A stretch of 64,000 nt of DNA, taken from contig NZ_CAKLPY010000001.1 of the NCBI RefSeq assembly GCF_923079645.1, positions 2,211,185 to 2,275,184 on the forward strand, in the 5' to 3' direction. The notes beneath the pieces were generated by a model. It worked only from the letters and a program-made list of their open reading frames with translations. It was not told the origin of the DNA and ran no database searches. How positions within the stretch are numbered: the first letter of the stretch is position 1; each line of letters starts with the position of its first letter. Shown one piece after another: positions 62,991-64,000 of the stretch. A program made the position numbers and the translations under genes. Origin of the DNA: Emticicia aquatica (GTDB lineage: Bacteria > Bacteroidota > Bacteroidia > Cytophagales > Spirosomataceae).

Positions 62991-63311
62991 TTATTTTGTT
63001 TTAACAATTGTTGCTGGTTCACAATACCCTGCTGGACATGGACAACTTGTAATCGGCATTATTGCGGTAATATCATTTGTACAGCTAGTAACTGTATTCT
63101 TTAATCTTACTGTATAGGTTGTTGCTGCATTGGCCAATCCGCTTGCAAAAATTCCTCCTGCTGGTACACTTGCGAATGTTGGACTTGCTGCAATTGGAGA
63201 ACCATAAGCAACTTGGTCTGTGTCACGGTATTTGTTAAGCATTAATTGTCCGTTATTTTGAGCAACGCTACCCAAACACAATGAAGGGATTACGATTACC
63301 TCTGCGGTTGG
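62991..63311 (-). other. C-terminal module of the partial Ig-repeat protein
   Basis: 106 residues starting PTAEVIVIPSLCLG; aligns end to end with the C-terminal module at 59420-59761, with the same CxCPxGYCEPATIxKTK ending. Confidence 0.75.
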
Positions 63312-64000
63312 TAATGCTTTCACATCAAGCCAAACAGTTTTTGTAACCGAACAAGCAGGACTTGATGCAGATGTTACTGTAAGTGTATAACCTGTTGGTT
63401 CTGTTGGACTTACTGAAATGGTTGACGTCGTTGCACCTGTGCTCCATAGGAATGTTGCAGCATTGGTTGTTGGTGTTAGAACTGTTGTTGTTCCAGCACA
63501 TACTGATGGAGCAGTAAGCGTAAGTGTTGGCAAAGGATTAATTGTTATATTAACCGTTGCAGTTGACGTACATCCACCTGTTGCTGAGGTTATCGTTACA
63601 GTATAAATGCCGCCCATAGCCAATGTTACATTAGTTCTGGTTGGGTTTTGTAAAGTTGAACTAAAGCTACTTGGCCCTGACCATGAATAACTCAAACCTG
63701 TTGTTATTGAACCATTCGTGTTCGATGATGCCAAATTAAGTGTTCCACTTTCACAAACTGCTGCCAAAGCTGGAGCCGAAGCTATTGGTGTTTGGTTTAC
63801 TGTTACATTTACCGTAGCGGTTGAGGTACAACCTCCTGTTGCTGACGTTATTGTTACTGTATAAATGCCGCCTGCTGCTACCGTTGCATTTGGGATACTT
63901 GGGTTCTGTGCGGTCGAACTAAAGCTATTCGGCCCTGACCATGAATAACTCAAACCTGTTGTTATTGAACCATTCGTGTTCAAGGAGGTTAAATTAAGTG
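62991..64000 (-). CDS. Ig-like repeat secreted protein, C-terminal part (runs off window)
   Basis: Partial: the frame is open through position 64000 (CTT AAT TTA ... reads LNLTSLNTNG). The TTG near 63983 is therefore only an internal codon. Visible are two 86-residue tandem PKD/Ig-like repeats (SYSWSGPNSFSSTAQNPS ... GGCTSTATVNVTVN), a shorter Ig-like module (CAGTTTVLTPTTNAATFLWS, VTSASSPACSVTKTVWLDV) and the same 106-residue C-terminal module as the preceding protein (SLCLGSVAQNNGQLMLNKYR to CPAGYCEPATIVKTK). The N-terminus and signal peptide lie outside the window. It is a paralogue of the gene at 59420, separated by 109 bases, in the same direction. Confidence 0.88.
   Translation of the reverse strand, partial: LNLTSLNTNGSITTGLSYSWSGPNSFSSTAQNPSIPNATVAAGGIYTVTITSATGGCTSTATVNVTVNQTPIASAPALAAVCESGTLNLASSNTNGSITTGLSYSWSGPSSFSSTLQNPTRTNVTLAMGGIYTVTITSATGGCTSTATVNITINPLPTLTLTAPSVCAGTTTVLTPTTNAATFLWSTGATTSTISVSPTEPTGYTLTVTSASSPACSVTKTVWLDVKALPTAEVIVIPSLCLGSVAQNNGQLMLNKYRDTDQVAYGSPIAASPTFASVPAGGIFASGLANAATTYTVRLKNTVTSCTNDITAIMPITSCPCPAGYCEPATIVKTK
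63540..64000 (-). repeat. 258-bp tandem repeat encoding Ig-like modules
   Basis: Two copies of an 86-codon unit; the markers GTTATTGAACCATTCGTGTT recur at 63703 and 63961, exactly 258 bases apart. Copies differ at scattered sites, so this is not a recent exact duplication. Further copies probably extend beyond the window edge. Confidence 0.85.

Overview
The window is AT-rich, gene-dense DNA from a member of the Bacteroidota, most likely order Cytophagales (an Emticicia/Arcicella/Flectobacillus-like lineage; the genus is a guess from protein style, not shown by a marker gene). The phylum call rests on TAnnTTTG-type -7 promoter elements, type IX secretion (T9SS) C-terminal sorting domains, a GldD gliding lipoprotein, an AddA-type helicase-nuclease, DUF4783 and DUF1684 proteins, and many lipoproteins. 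I see no insertion sequence, integrase, phage gene or CRISPR array. It reads as an ordinary chromosome segment, with accessory character in the copper region and in the giant secreted proteins at the right end.

Layout. 1-19.2 kb: mostly single genes in alternating orientation, separated by good hairpin terminators. They are an aminopeptidase P fragment, a GbsR/MarR regulator, a SixA phosphatase, a bestrophin-like channel, an S41 protease, a kinase-fold protein, pirin, a DOPA-dioxygenase-like enzyme, a YggS PLP protein, an aldo/keto reductase with an altered catalytic His, a DPP-IV-type S9 peptidase, an acyl-CoA synthetase and an alpha/beta hydrolase. 19.2-31.3 kb: peptidase T, a MazG-like pyrophosphohydrolase, then exported proteins (a collagen-like Gly-X-Y lipoprotein, a TPR protein and a BNR-repeat T9SS cargo), a PRTase-gldD pair, and a YceI / b561-like / Rieske redox cluster. 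A tRNA-Glu(UUC) lies at 31.5 kb. 31.9-35.8 kb: an M14 carboxypeptidase and a Tat-exported sugar isomerase-like protein.

35.8-41.0 kb is the most interesting block. It is a minus-strand set encoding, in transcription order, a small Cys-containing membrane protein, an MbnP-like copper-binding lipoprotein, an MbnH/MauG-like di-heme c-type enzyme (start overlapping the stop of mbnP), a PepSY membrane protein, a YHS-domain protein, an exported HMA-domain protein and a Cys-rich outer-membrane beta-barrel. Together they look like a copper handling or acquisition island in which the di-heme enzyme may oxidise a Trp of the MbnP partner. No methanobactin biosynthesis gene is visible.

41-56 kb: a paraoxonase-like lactonase, a hydroxypyruvate-isomerase-like protein, cysE-cysM, an ECF sigma factor followed by two paralogous small membrane proteins, an AddA-like helicase-nuclease, a sugar-acid dehydratase, a DUF937-OmpA protein and hslU. 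56-64 kb: three consecutive minus-strand secreted proteins, the last cut by the window edge. They share previously unlabelled (to me) sequence modules at their N or C termini. A 1.1-kb non-coding gap in this block carries three copies of an ACGGATACG-poly(T) repeat.
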